The position numbers were made by a program, and so were the translations under genes. Shown here one piece after another: positions 1 to 9,094 of a stretch of DNA of 64,000 bases (its first letter is position 1; every line of letters begins with the position of its first letter). The stretch spans positions 9,119,572 through 9,183,571 of the forward strand of contig CM044879.1 of NCBI GenBank assembly GCA_024500155.1. The letters run 5' to 3'. The notes below the pieces were generated by a model. It did not search any database. It had not been told where the DNA came from and worked only from the letters and a program-made list of their open reading frames with translations. The stretch is from Chenopodium formosanum. Its lineage: Eukaryota > Streptophyta > Magnoliopsida > Caryophyllales > Amaranthaceae.

Positions 1-670
1 CTTTGGGCTAGTCAAATAGCCCAAAGCCTTTTAGAATGGATCCTATATTGGTCACACACAAGGGTATTGGGTTAAGCAAGTTAGAGGCCCATTAATGGGC
101 CTCATGAGCAATCAATTAGTCATAAGAATGAGTGGGCTAAGTATATTTTGAGTGGGATAAGGAAGTGGGCTTGGATTTGGACTTGGGCTATTATTTAGAG
201 ATGTGATCTATAAATAATAGCCTTGCCTAGGGTTGAATACACAAGTCACAATTGACAATACAGTGAATTGTGAATCAAGCAACCATCATCCAAGAGCCCT
301 CATCCTCCCTCTCTCACACGCACGCCTCTCCTCCCCTCTCACCCACGGCCGGCCACCCCTAGTGGCCACGTGGTGTTGCGCGGTGGTTCTTGCCTGGTTG
401 ATCGTTCGTCCATCTCCGTAGAAGGTCGATAGAAGTGTTCTTTCGCGACTAACTAGCATTAGTGGAGGTCTTAATCTGTGCCCGTGGACCAAGTAGAGGA
501 ATCGCATTTGAGGTTCTTTATCTCCCCATTGTTCTTGCTCAATCATCATGGAATCACGCTTCAAAGGTATAATTCTTACTTCTTTATGTGTTATGCATGA
601 GATCCTTGGTTTGGTGCTATATGAATATGATTCATGTTAATTTCGCGTTTAGTACCTATAATCTCCTACA
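1..670 (+). repeat. 5' LTR of Ty1-copia element (left end outside window)
   Basis: The first base of the window already lies inside the LTR. Comparison with the complete copies at 7622 and 16045 shows that about 119 bp of the left end are missing. The LTR ends in cctaca, directly followed by a tRNA-iMet-type primer binding site at 672-680. It differs from the two downstream LTRs at several sites where those two agree with each other (for example near 40, 178, 548 and 643). This makes it the original 5' LTR. Confidence 0.93.
4..216 (+). promoter_or_regulatory. LTR U3 promoter: seven TGGGCY site II motifs plus TATA box
   Basis: TGGGCT/TGGGCC or its complement occurs at 4-9, 18-23, 86-91, 96-101, 133-138, 166-171 and 184-189. 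A TATAAATA box follows at 209-216. Two of the motifs form a 20-bp perfect palindrome at 84-103. Two others lie in a 10-bp-stem hairpin at 1-26. TGGGCY is the known site II (TCP-binding) element of plant ribosomal-protein and cell-cycle promoters. The same array recurs in the other two LTRs. Transcription would start roughly 25-35 bp after the TATA box; that is inference. Confidence 0.7.
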
Positions 671-671
671 G

Positions 672-686
672 TGGTATCAGTTAGCC
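672..686 (+). promoter_or_regulatory. Primer binding site (initiator tRNA-Met type)
   Basis: TGGTATCAG begins one base after the LTR end and matches the complement of the plant initiator tRNA-Met 3' end for nine bases. The match then breaks by two extra T before AGCC. In copy B the corresponding bases (9095-9103) read gagttatca, so that internal region has lost a proper primer site. Confidence 0.8.
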
Positions 687-893
687 TCTTGCATTTACAT
701 ATATTGAGTAATAATTCTTTGATAATCCACAATTTTAATTCAATTAGGAGGGAGAATAATTTAATTATGAGTCAATTGTTATTTTAAATGTGATTTAACA
801 ATATAGAATCATTAAAGGTGTTTTATTTGCTCCATATTAGCCATCAATTTGATCCGTTTTTGCCCCAAATTAATCGAAAAAATTCGAACCCCT

Positions 894-931
894 AAACCCT
901 AATTTCGAAAATTTCGAAATTTAAACCCTAA
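894..931 (+). promoter_or_regulatory. Two teloboxes (AAACCCTAA) in the copia leader
   Basis: AAACCCTAA occurs at 894-902 and 923-931, separated by an AT-rich stretch with TTCGAAA palindromes. Teloboxes together with site II motifs are a known combination in promoters active in dividing plant cells. Here they lie several hundred bases downstream of the likely start site, so their role is uncertain. Confidence 0.45.
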
Positions 932-1195
932 TTTGTGAAATTTTGTGTTTAAATTTTGATTTATTTCGATGGTAATATGTTTAAGGAATTTAATCTATTT
1001 GATTACATGTTAAAATTATGAATTTTTCATGATCAAATTATTTAATTTAAATGTTAAATTAAATTGGGGATTAATTTCATCAAGAACCTAATTTCAAAAT
1101 TGAATGTGATTTAATTTTGGGATTAATAGGACCACATAAAGTTTAATTGATTTTTACAAAATATGTTTTGTTTTAATTAATTAAAATTAAAAAAA

Positions 1196-1437
1196 AAAGG
1201 GAAAGAACAGCAGCAGCACCGCGGCTGGGTGGCGCTGCCACGGTGGTGCCGCTGCTGGTGGTCCAGGAGGGAGGGGGCGGGGGTGGGTCAGGCAGCAAGG
1301 AGCAGCGCAGCAGTGCACCACCCCTTGCGTGTGCTGCTGCTGCTGTTCCTGCGTCACTGCAGGGGCAGCGCACACCGTAAGGTGTGCGGCCACCGTGGCC
1401 GGCTTCGGCTGGCCACACCACGGTGGCTGACGCGACC
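1196..1437 (+). other. GC-rich island in AT-rich leader
   Basis: About 240 bp of very GC-rich sequence with CAGCAG/CTGCTG runs sit between an A-tract on the left and a longer A-tract on the right. The 3' part can form a hairpin in which gccaccgtgg pairs with ccacggtggc. Open frames exist on both strands, but they are low-complexity Pro/His/Cys-rich and have no family signature, so I do not call them genes. It may be a captured fragment or a structured RNA region. Copy B has the same island at 9616-9862. Confidence 0.6.
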
Positions 1438-2020
1438 TTTTTCAAAAAAAAAAAAAAATTTTATTTTTATTTTATTTTAAAAATAAAATCAGTTTTCAAA
1501 TTTAAAAAAAAAAAAATAATAAGAGGATAAGTTTAAATTTTGAAAAGATAATTAATAAATTTAAAGTTGTTATTTTTGTTAAGTTTTGGATAATTATGGA
1601 GCAAAAGATTCTATAAGGATAATAATTGATTAAATAATATGATTATCTCATAATTATTTATGGATAATAATTGATTTAAAATATGTGATTGGCAAGTAAT
1701 TAGGATAGAATTCCTAAATTATTTAGGATAATCATGGAAAATAAATATGATTTATATTCCATAATTTCAAATAAGATTTGATTCTATCTCATACCTAAAT
1801 TGAAATATATGATATTTTATAATTGGTTATGATTAATATATGATATTATCTAATTACAGTAATTAATTAAAATATGAGATATTTATAGCCATGTTTCCTT
1901 CATTATGATCAACAGATGTTATAGTTTAGGAAAGCATGATGAGTGATTTATTATATGGCACTTTATAATATATGATATTGTTTATTGCTATATATAGACT
2001 AGTATGGCCCATAGATTATA

Positions 2021-2090
2021 AAATACGATCTGCGCATCGTGATGTATTTTTGTAATCTAAATACGGTCTGCGTACCGTTGAGTATTTTGT
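2021..2090 (+). promoter_or_regulatory. Two tandem covarying RNA hairpins
   Basis: Two near-identical units of about 38 bp follow each other. In the first, ACGAT (2025-2029) pairs with ATCGT (2036-2040) around loop CTGCGC. In the second, ACGGT (2063-2067) pairs with ACCGT (2074-2078) around loop CTGCGT. The A-T pair of the first stem is replaced by a G-C pair in the second, a compensatory change. Both can be extended by AAATAC/GTATTT. Loop one contains the self-complementary hexamer TGCGCA. Copy B has the same pair at 10444-10513. Confidence 0.6.
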
Positions 2091-2838
2091 AATTTATTTT
2101 ATTTTATTTAAGTAGTAGATAGAATGGAATAAAATTACAGGTTGCAGTTGATCCAAAAACCAATGAAGTGAAGGCCCAATGGAGCAAGACGGATGAAATC
2201 CATGAAGGTCTAAGTGGGAGCTTTTTACTTTATTAGTTTTCTTAGGATTAAGGGGCCATACTATGTCATGTTTTATTGCATTAGTAGATTATGCATGTTT
2301 AGGTTTATTTATGTTGCTTGATGATGCGCTAGAGTTCACTATACTATCACAACATAATAAATCTAGATCCCAGTAATATTGATGCAGCTTTTCCAATTAA
2401 AAACCCGATGAAAACCTTGATCGTTTGTGATGGGTCAGCTCTCAGCAGAGCATCATATGATATCTTGGGGAAGTGGGGGTAGAACTGCATAACTACACTT
2501 TTAATTGGTTATATTCAACAAGGTTACCTAAATCGTTTAGAACCTTGAAGCTAAGAGTAATAATTAAACATGCGATGGTTAATTATTCAACCAAGAATTA
2601 CAAGAGTTGTAATTAGTAAAGAGTTTACTCACCTTGAAAATGTAACGGTTGATGCGGAGCTTCACTCTGGTTAATTATTGCACAAATAAAGGATCTTGGA
2701 ATCATTTTATTCAATAGGGGTCAATTTAAAATTGAATAAAATGCTTTAAATTTACCAATAAATTCTAAATTACTTATGGTACTTTAAATTTATTAAACAT
2801 AATTATTGAATTTTGCCTCGTTTTGTTTTTGTTTGTAG

Positions 2839-3552
2839 ATGAATAACTTATATGACAACACAGATTTACCAATGAAACTCAATTTAAGGCTTAATCTCAG
2901 AAACTACAGGCAATGGGAGGGCGAATTGAGAAATGTTCTCACAAGCTTCAAGCTTGATGCTCGCTTATATGTACCCGTTGAGAACAAGTGTGCTCCTGGT
3001 CAGGACCCTGAAATGCATGCAAAATTAGTTTTGGATGCAATAAAGGTCAAGAACCTAATACTGGAATCTATTCCAAACTGTTGGTACAATAGGTTCAGAC
3101 GGTATGAGGTGACCAACTTATATCAATGTCTTCGTGCTATCTGTAGGGGTGGCATGGGGGCATTGGGTAGAGGAGGTTCAAACGATCCACATGTAAGAGA
3201 GATCGTTAACTCGATCCCTCAGATTTACTATTCCTGGGCTGACAGTTTAAGGTATGAGACTTACCGGATTCATGGTAAGATAATGGCAAAGAAACTCTTA
3301 CCTGGTCAGTCAGTGAGGAACCATGTCAATGAATTGGTTGATATGATCAACCAAATGGATGTCCTCGGGAAACCGATCGATGATGACTTTGCGCGTGACA
3401 TTATCTTGTTCTCGCTCCATGCTGGTTTTGACATTGTGAGACTTTCTCATAATGATGAGGGATCATCAGCGAATTTGATCAATATCTTACTTAACCATGC
3501 TGAGGAGTACCTGATTAGGAGAGATTGCCAGTGCTTCTATTGTGGTGGATAG
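2839..3552 (+). CDS. gag: Ty1-copia Gag (copy A)
   Basis: The 237-residue product is the capsid/nucleocapsid precursor that packages element RNA into cytoplasmic particles. Residues 20-220 have the helical composition of plant copia Gag (YRQWEGELRNVL near the N terminus). The C terminus holds the first half of a zinc knuckle (CFYCGG) cut by an in-frame TAG at 3550-3552. After the amber codon the same frame continues with the remaining His and Cys of the knuckle and then protease. The start ATG follows a strong splice-acceptor-like sequence. The amber is either a mutation or a readthrough site, and it is also present in copy B. Confidence 0.88.
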   Translation: MNNLYDNTDLPMKLNLRLNLRNYRQWEGELRNVLTSFKLDARLYVPVENKCAPGQDPEMHAKLVLDAIKVKNLILESIPNCWYNRFRRYEVTNLYQCLRAICRGGMGALGRGGSNDPHVREIVNSIPQIYYSWADSLRYETYRIHGKIMAKKLLPGQSVRNHVNELVDMINQMDVLGKPIDDDFARDIILFSLHAGFDIVRLSHNDEGSSANLINILLNHAEEYLIRRDCQCFYCGG

Positions 3553-5355
3553 CAAGTCCATACACCAGGGTGTCCCCATTATACACCAGTGAAAACAGAA
3601 GGTAAGGTGTTACTTGATGTTTTTGTTGTAGAAATTAATCTTACTTCATCTTCCACTTGGGTATTTGATACCGGTTGTGGTGCTCATATCGTTAATGACG
3701 TGCAGGGCTTGAAAGAAAGTAGGAGGCTAGATCCAGGGGAAGTGACACTTCGAGTAGGAAATGGAGCAAAAGTTGCTGCACTTGCTATTGGGAGTTATCA
3801 TTTGAGACTTCCTTCTGGATTAATTTTAGTACTTAATAACTGTTATTTCGTTCCCAGCATTACTAAAAACATTATTTCAGTTCCAGTTTTAGATACTGAA
3901 GGTTTTTCATTTGAAATAAGAGACAAACGTTGTTTTATTTCGAAAGAAAACATGTTATATGCTAATGCTAAGTTAATTAATGGTTTGTATGTTTTGGAAT
4001 ATACAACTCATGTCTACAACATAGATCATAAAAAGCAGAAAACAGATGGTTCAAACCCAACTTACCTATGGCATTGTAGGCTTGGACATATTAACCAAAA
4101 GCGCATCCAGAAATTACATAAGGATGGACTCCTTTCTTCTTTTGATTATGAATCATTTGAAAACTGTGAGTCATGCTTGCTTGGGAAAATGACTAAGTCA
4201 CCCTTTACGGGTGTAGGTGAAAGAGCTAGTGACCTTTTGGGACTCATACATACAGATGTGTGTGGACCAATGAGTTCAAAAGCCAGGGGTGGATATAATT
4301 ACTTCATTACTTTCACTAATGATTTAAGTAGATATGGTTACATTTACTTAATGAAGCTCAAGTCGGAAGCCTTTGAAAAGTTCAAAGAATTCCAGAATGA
4401 AGTACAAAACCAGCTTGGGAAGACAATTAAGGCACTACGATCTGATCGTGGTGGCGAATATTTAACCCAAGAATTTGATGAACATCTGATTAATTGTGGA
4501 ATACTTTCACAATTAACCCCTCCAGGGACACCTCAATTAAATGGAGTGTCAGAAAGGAGAAATAGGACTCTACTAGATATGGTTCGGTCCATGATGAGCT
4601 TTACTGATCTTCCCATATCCTTTTGGGGATATGCATTAGGAGCAGCTTCCCGAGTACTAAACAGAAGCCCATCCAAAGCAGTTGAGAAGACACCATATGA
4701 ATTATGGAAAGGAAAAGTTCCAAATTTGTCTTATCTCAAGATTTGGGGTTGTGAAGCCTATGTAAAACGTTTACAAAGCGATAAACTACACCCTAAATCA
4801 GACAAGTGTTTCTTTGTGGGCTATCCTAAAGAAACACAAGGATATTACTTCTACAATTGCGAAGATAACAAAGTGTTTGTTGCTCGCAATGGTGTCTTTC
4901 TAGAAAAGGAATTTCTATCTAGAAAGCCAAGTGGGAGTAAAGTGGTTCTCGAAGAAATTCGAGACGAGCAACAAATGGATGTGGATAACACCACATCAGA
5001 GGCGAGGGCGCATGAAACGATTAATCATGCGTCGGAGCAAGCTAATTCCACCAGCGAGACTCCTATCGTCCCACTTGAATCTAATTCATGCGAAAATCTT
5101 CAAGGAGTTGGAGAGAAAATTTCTACTGTTGCTCCTACCCCACGTAGGTCTACCAGAATCAGAAACAAACAGTTTGTCGAGGTTCTGTTAACTGAGGATT
5201 CTGAAATCTTCTTATTGGAGAATGAGGAACCCACAACCTACAAGCAAGCTTTGGTGAGCCCCAACTCAGATAAATGGCTTGAGGCCATGAAATCCGAAAT
5301 GGAGTCAATGTCTGAAAATAAAGTGTGGACCCTAGTTGACTTGCCTAATGGGTAA
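3553..5355 (+). CDS. pol: Ty1-copia protease-integrase polyprotein segment (copy A)
   Basis: This continues the gag frame after the amber codon. The aspartic protease comes first (FDTGCGAH, near 3664). The integrase follows: an HHCC zinc module (HCRLGH...CESC near 4072-4175), then the catalytic triad with Asp in HTDVCGP (near 4250), Asp in SDRGGEY (near 4443) and Glu in GVSERRN (near 4550). The C-terminal part has the conserved WGCEAYVKR region. At 5352-5355 the frame ends at TAA in the linker before reverse transcriptase; a one-base shift would join the two. One Asp of a conserved FTDD motif is Asn here (codon near 4318), unlike copy B. Confidence 0.88.
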   Translation, partial: QVHTPGCPHYTPVKTEGKVLLDVFVVEINLTSSSTWVFDTGCGAHIVNDVQGLKESRRLDPGEVTLRVGNGAKVAALAIGSYHLRLPSGLILVLNNCYFVPSITKNIISVPVLDTEGFSFEIRDKRCFISKENMLYANAKLINGLYVLEYTTHVYNIDHKKQKTDGSNPTYLWHCRLGHINQKRIQKLHKDGLLSSFDYESFENCESCLLGKMTKSPFTGVGERASDLLGLIHTDVCGPMSSKARGGYNYFITFTNDLSRYGYIYLMKLKSEAFEKFKEFQNEVQNQLGKTIKALRSDRGGEYLTQEFDEHLINCGILSQLTPPGTPQLNGVSERRNRTLLDMVRSMMSFTDLPISFWGYALGAASRVLNRSPSKAVEKTPYELWKGKVPNLSYLKIWGCEAYVKRLQSDKLHPKSDKCFFVGYPKETQGYYFYNCEDNKVFVARNGVFLEKEFLSRKPSGSKVVLEEIRDEQQMDVDNTTSEARAHETINHASEQANSTSETPIVPLESNSCENLQGVGEKISTVAPTPRRSTRIRNKQFVEVLLTEDSEIFLLENEEPTTYKQALVSPNSDKWLEAMKSEMESMSENKVWTLVDLPNG

Positions 5356-6797
5356 AACCCATTGGTTGCAAATGGGTCTACAAGATTAAAACAGACAAGG
5401 ATGGAAATGCCTACATCCATAAAGCAAGACTAGTTGCAAAAGGGTTCAGACAGATTCATGGTATTGACTATGATGAAACTTTTTCCCCAGTAGCAATGCT
5501 TAAGTCTATTCGGATTCTTCTAGCGATCGCCGCATTTTTCGATTACGAAATATGGCAGATGGATGTCAAAACCGCATTCTTGAATGGGTTCTTGAAGGAG
5601 GAAGTGTATATGACACAACTTGAGGGTTTTGAAGATCCAGAAAATCCTAGAAAGGTATGCAAGCTTGAGAAATCCATTTATGGATTAAAGCAGGCATCCA
5701 GGAGTTGGAATCTTCGTTTTGATGAAGCAATCAAAAGGTTTGATTTTGTCAAAAGTGAAGAGGAACCTTGTGTATACAAGAAGTTTAGTGGGAGCAACAT
5801 AGTCTTCTTAGTCTTGTATGTGGATGACATACTTCTCATGGGAAATGACATACCAATGCTTGAGTCAGTCAAGGAATGGTTGAAAAGTTGTTTTTCCATG
5901 AAAGACTTAGGAGAGGCCGAATACATATTGGGGATCAAAATCCATCGAGATAGGTCTCGAAGGATGATTGGACTAAGTCAAGAGACTTATATTGATAAGG
6001 TTCTTGACAGGTTCGAGATGACGAACTCCAAGAGAGGTTTTCTCCCCATGTCCCATGGCATTACGCTCAGTAAATCTCAATGCCCGGTTATGCCAGATGA
6101 GATGAGACGTATGGCTATCATTCCTTATGCTTCTGCAATAGGATCGATAATGTATGCCATGATTTGTACAAGGCCGGATGTTGCATATGCTCTAAGCATG
6201 TGCAGCAGGTTTCAGGCAAATCCAGATGAAGCACACTGGACAGCTGCCAAGAACATCCTTAAGTACTTGAGAAGGACGAAAGGAATGTTTCTAGTGTATG
6301 GTGGCGAAGATGAATTGGTTGTCAAAGGTTATACGGATGCGAGTTTCCAAACAGACAGGGATGACTTCAGATCTCAATCTGGATACATTTTCTGTCTGAA
6401 TGGAGGAGCAGTGAGCTGGAAGAGTTCGAAGCAAAGCACTGTCGCAGACTCTACGACAGAATCAGAGTATTTGGCTGCTGTTGAAGCAGCTAAGGAAGCT
6501 GTTTGGATAAAGAAGTTCCTGACTGAGCTGGATATTGTACCAAGTGCTCAAAAGGGTATCGAAATATACTGTGACAATAATGGAGCTATTGCTCAATCAA
6601 AGGAAGCTAGGTCACACTTCAAATCCAAACATGTAGAGAGGAAATTTCACCTCATTCGAGAGATCGTTGACAGAGGAGATGTCAAGATGAGCAAAATTCA
6701 CACGGATGAGAACATCGCTGATCCGCTTACTAAACCCCTTCCAATGCCTAAGCATGAGAAGCATACTAGTGCAACTGGATTGAAGCGAATGGTGTAA
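5356..6797 (+). CDS. pol: Ty1-copia reverse transcriptase-RNase H (copy A)
   Basis: The product makes cDNA from element RNA. Coding similarity starts right after the frame break at 5355 (KPIGCKWVYK), although the first ATG in frame is at 5496. Reverse transcriptase motifs are MDVKTAFLNG (near 5561), SIYGLKQASR, and the catalytic YVDD (near 5818). RNase H follows with Asp in GYTDASF, Glu in TESEYLAA and Asp in CDNNGA. The ADPLTKPLP tail typical of copia polyproteins is present, and the end is at TAA 6795-6797. The domain itself is unbroken. Confidence 0.92.
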
Positions 6798-7621
6798 TTA
6801 GAAGTTGTTATTTGTTTTGAGAAAATAAATTACATATGTAATACATTCATTTGCAGAATTATGTTTAATCAGAAATTATATTTTCTCTTATTTAATTGTG
6901 GTTTCAATATTAAATAAAATGTCCAAAATAATTATGGATTGATGGGCTCATCAGGTTATCTATTTTAGAGACCTGGTGTATGAAACCCCACAGGTGAACA
7001 AAATCCACATATTATTTAAGTTCCTAGTTCGAAATCATTAAAGTGGACATAAATGATTTCAATGAATGGACTAGCATGTAAGATTGATTGGATAGCTCGG
7101 TTTCATGGGCTATAGGAGCATAGTGATAATGCTCGGTCAATCACATGGATATGCATGAATGATGCAGGATCGAACTATAGACCTACTTTGAAGTTCAAGT
7201 ATAGAACTTCCGGATATATTAGTGGATTCCTTTGACATGAGTGGAACATTGGTTTCATTCAATGGATGATATAACTATGGTACATTCAAACGTCTTCCCG
7301 TAACTGGAGATTATAAAGGGTGTTTCCTGGTTATTTAAGAAGTTGAGTGGGAGTTTGGTTGCCACAAGATTGGATAGAGTCTTCCTATTAAATTAGGAAT
7401 GTGTCATGTTTTGGCCTCTTGAAGAGGGAGAATTCAGAAAATGCATGGCCGTGCTCAAATGTGTTATATAGTAACCATTTGTTTTGTAATTCTAACTCGG
7501 ATTTCAAGAAATGATTTGTAGATTAATATAGATTACATAAGATGCAATCATATTATCAAATCGACACAAAATGACTTAAGGAATTTGAATATTGCGCACT
7601 TGTCTCAGACAAGTGGGAGAT
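6798..7621 (+). other. 3' untranslated internal region and polypurine tract (copy A)
   Basis: There is no open frame of note. The stretch ends in the purine-rich AAGTGGGAGA at 7611-7620 next to the LTR start, which is the expected primer for plus-strand DNA synthesis. Copy B has the equivalent region at 15220-16044. Confidence 0.8.
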
Positions 7622-8410
7622 TGAAGGAATTGTGTCTTCGATAAGTGTAATTACTAGATATATCAAGGATCACTATTATGGAGATAATAAGTTCATTCTA
7701 TTGGGGCGTCATCCTCTGTTGCTAGACTATGAGAGATGATCTTTGGGCTAGTCAAATAGCCCAAAGCCTTTTAGAATGGATTCTATATTGGTCACACACA
7801 AGGGTATTGGGTTAAGCAAGTTAGAGGCCCATTAATGGGCCTCATGAGCAATCAATTAGTCATAAGAATGAGTGGGCTAAGTATATTTTGAGTGGGATAA
7901 GGAAGTGGGCTTGGATTTTGACTTGGGCTATTATTTAGAGATGTGATCTATAAATAATAGCCTTGCCTAGGGTTGAATACACAAGTCACAATTGACAATA
8001 CAGTGAATTGTGAATCAAGCAACCATCATCCAAGAGCCCTCATCCTCCCTCTCTCACACGCACGCCTCTCCTCCCCTCTCACCCACGGCCGGCCACCCCT
8101 AGTGGCCACGTGGTGTTGCGCGGTGGTTCTTGCCTGGTTGATCGTTCGTCCATCTCCGTAGAAGGTCGATAGAAGTGTTCTTTCGCGACTAACTAGAATT
8201 AGTGGAGGTCTTAATCTGTGCCCGTGGACCAAGTAGAGGAATCGCATTTGAGGTTCTTTATCTCCCCATTGTTCTTGCTCAATCATCGTGGAATCACGCT
8301 TCAAAGGTATAATTCTTACTTCTTTATGTGTTATGCATGAGATCCTTGGTTTGGTGCTATATGAATATGATTCATGTTAATTCCGCGTTTAGTACCTATA
8401 ATCTCCTACA
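7622..8410 (+). repeat. Middle LTR of the copia array (789 bp)
   Basis: It starts TGAAGGAATTG after the polypurine tract and ends CCTACA. It is the 3' LTR of copy A. It shares variants with the LTR at 16045-16833 that the 5' LTR lacks, as expected if both derive from one original 3' LTR by tandem duplication. Site II motifs and the TATA box are retained at the positions of LTR 1 plus 7740. Confidence 0.93.
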
Positions 8411-9094
8411 ATTTGTTGTGTAGTTAATTATGGATGGGTATTGGCAATTTTGGATGGGTTATTGAATATTGATTGTGAATGGGTTGTTGATTGGGGCATG
8501 AAACTAATTTGAGTTGATTTTGTGTTGGTTTGATTTTTTTTTAACTTACTTTTTTTCGTCCTAATGTGGAATAAGCATGGTTATTGATTTTTTTTGTCAC
8601 TTTCTGTAATTTTAGCTTATTTAATTTCGTATGATTTTTTTTTTACTTCCTGTTTCCAGTTTATTATTCTATTTTTTTCCTTCTGTTTTATCTTCTCTTT
8701 TATTCATTTAAAGTTTCTGTTTTCATCATTATAATTCTATTTTATCATTTTATTTAATTTTTATTATTCTATTTTAGTATTTTTATCATTCTGTTTTCAT
8801 TTATATTTTCTGTTTTTATTTTTATTATTCTGTTTTTGTATGTGGAATTCTGTTATCAATCTTATTATTCTATTGATTTGATATATATATAATAAAGAGA
8901 ATTTTGACTTTAACCACCTCACAAAAGCACAAAAATTCCTTTTACCACCTCCAAATCCAAAAGTTTTATTTTACCACTTCATAAAAGAAATAAAGATAGG
9001 TTTTACCACCACAACCTAACACCGGTGACAGAAAGTTGATGTGGGCCCCCTAGTAACGACTACTTTTTCAAATTTATCCAATTCTTCCTCGATT
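8411..9094 (+). repeat. Duplicated downstream flank with truncated MULE end
   Basis: This is nearly identical to 16834-17520. It holds T-rich low-complexity DNA with degenerate repeats of a TTTTTATTATTCTG type, then the first 190-200 bp of the MULE that is complete at 17323-18897. It stops abruptly at the junction 9094/9095, where copia internal sequence begins after about four filler bases. Confidence 0.88.

Larger units (their letters stand above)
567..2838 (+). other. Candidate leader intron of the copia element
   Basis: A strong plant-type acceptor (long T-rich tract then TTTGTAG) ends at 2838, immediately before the gag ATG at 2839. A good donor, AAAG|GTATAA, sits in U5 at 566/567. Splicing would remove the primer site, teloboxes, GC island and paired hairpins and place gag near the 5' end of the RNA. 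This is an inference from splice-site shape only; other donors are possible. Confidence 0.4.
1..8410 (+). mobile_element. Ty1-copia LTR retrotransposon, copy A
   Basis: Order on the plus strand is LTR, primer binding site, 2.2-kb leader, gag, protease, integrase, reverse transcriptase, RNase H, 0.8-kb 3' region, polypurine tract, LTR. Integrase before reverse transcriptase is the copia order. The element is close to complete but carries an amber codon between gag and protease and a one-base frame change between integrase and reverse transcriptase. Both defects are shared with copy B, so they predate the duplication that made copy B. Confidence 0.93.

Noticed and set aside
233..564. LTR open frames (62 and 92 codons) repeated three times
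   Set aside because: They lie in U5/R of the LTR, overlap on opposite strands and vary in start codons between copies.
1173..1480. Open frames on both strands in the GC island as genes
   Set aside because: Low-complexity Pro/His/Cys repeats without family signature; the frames follow from CAG/CTG composition and sit in an element leader.
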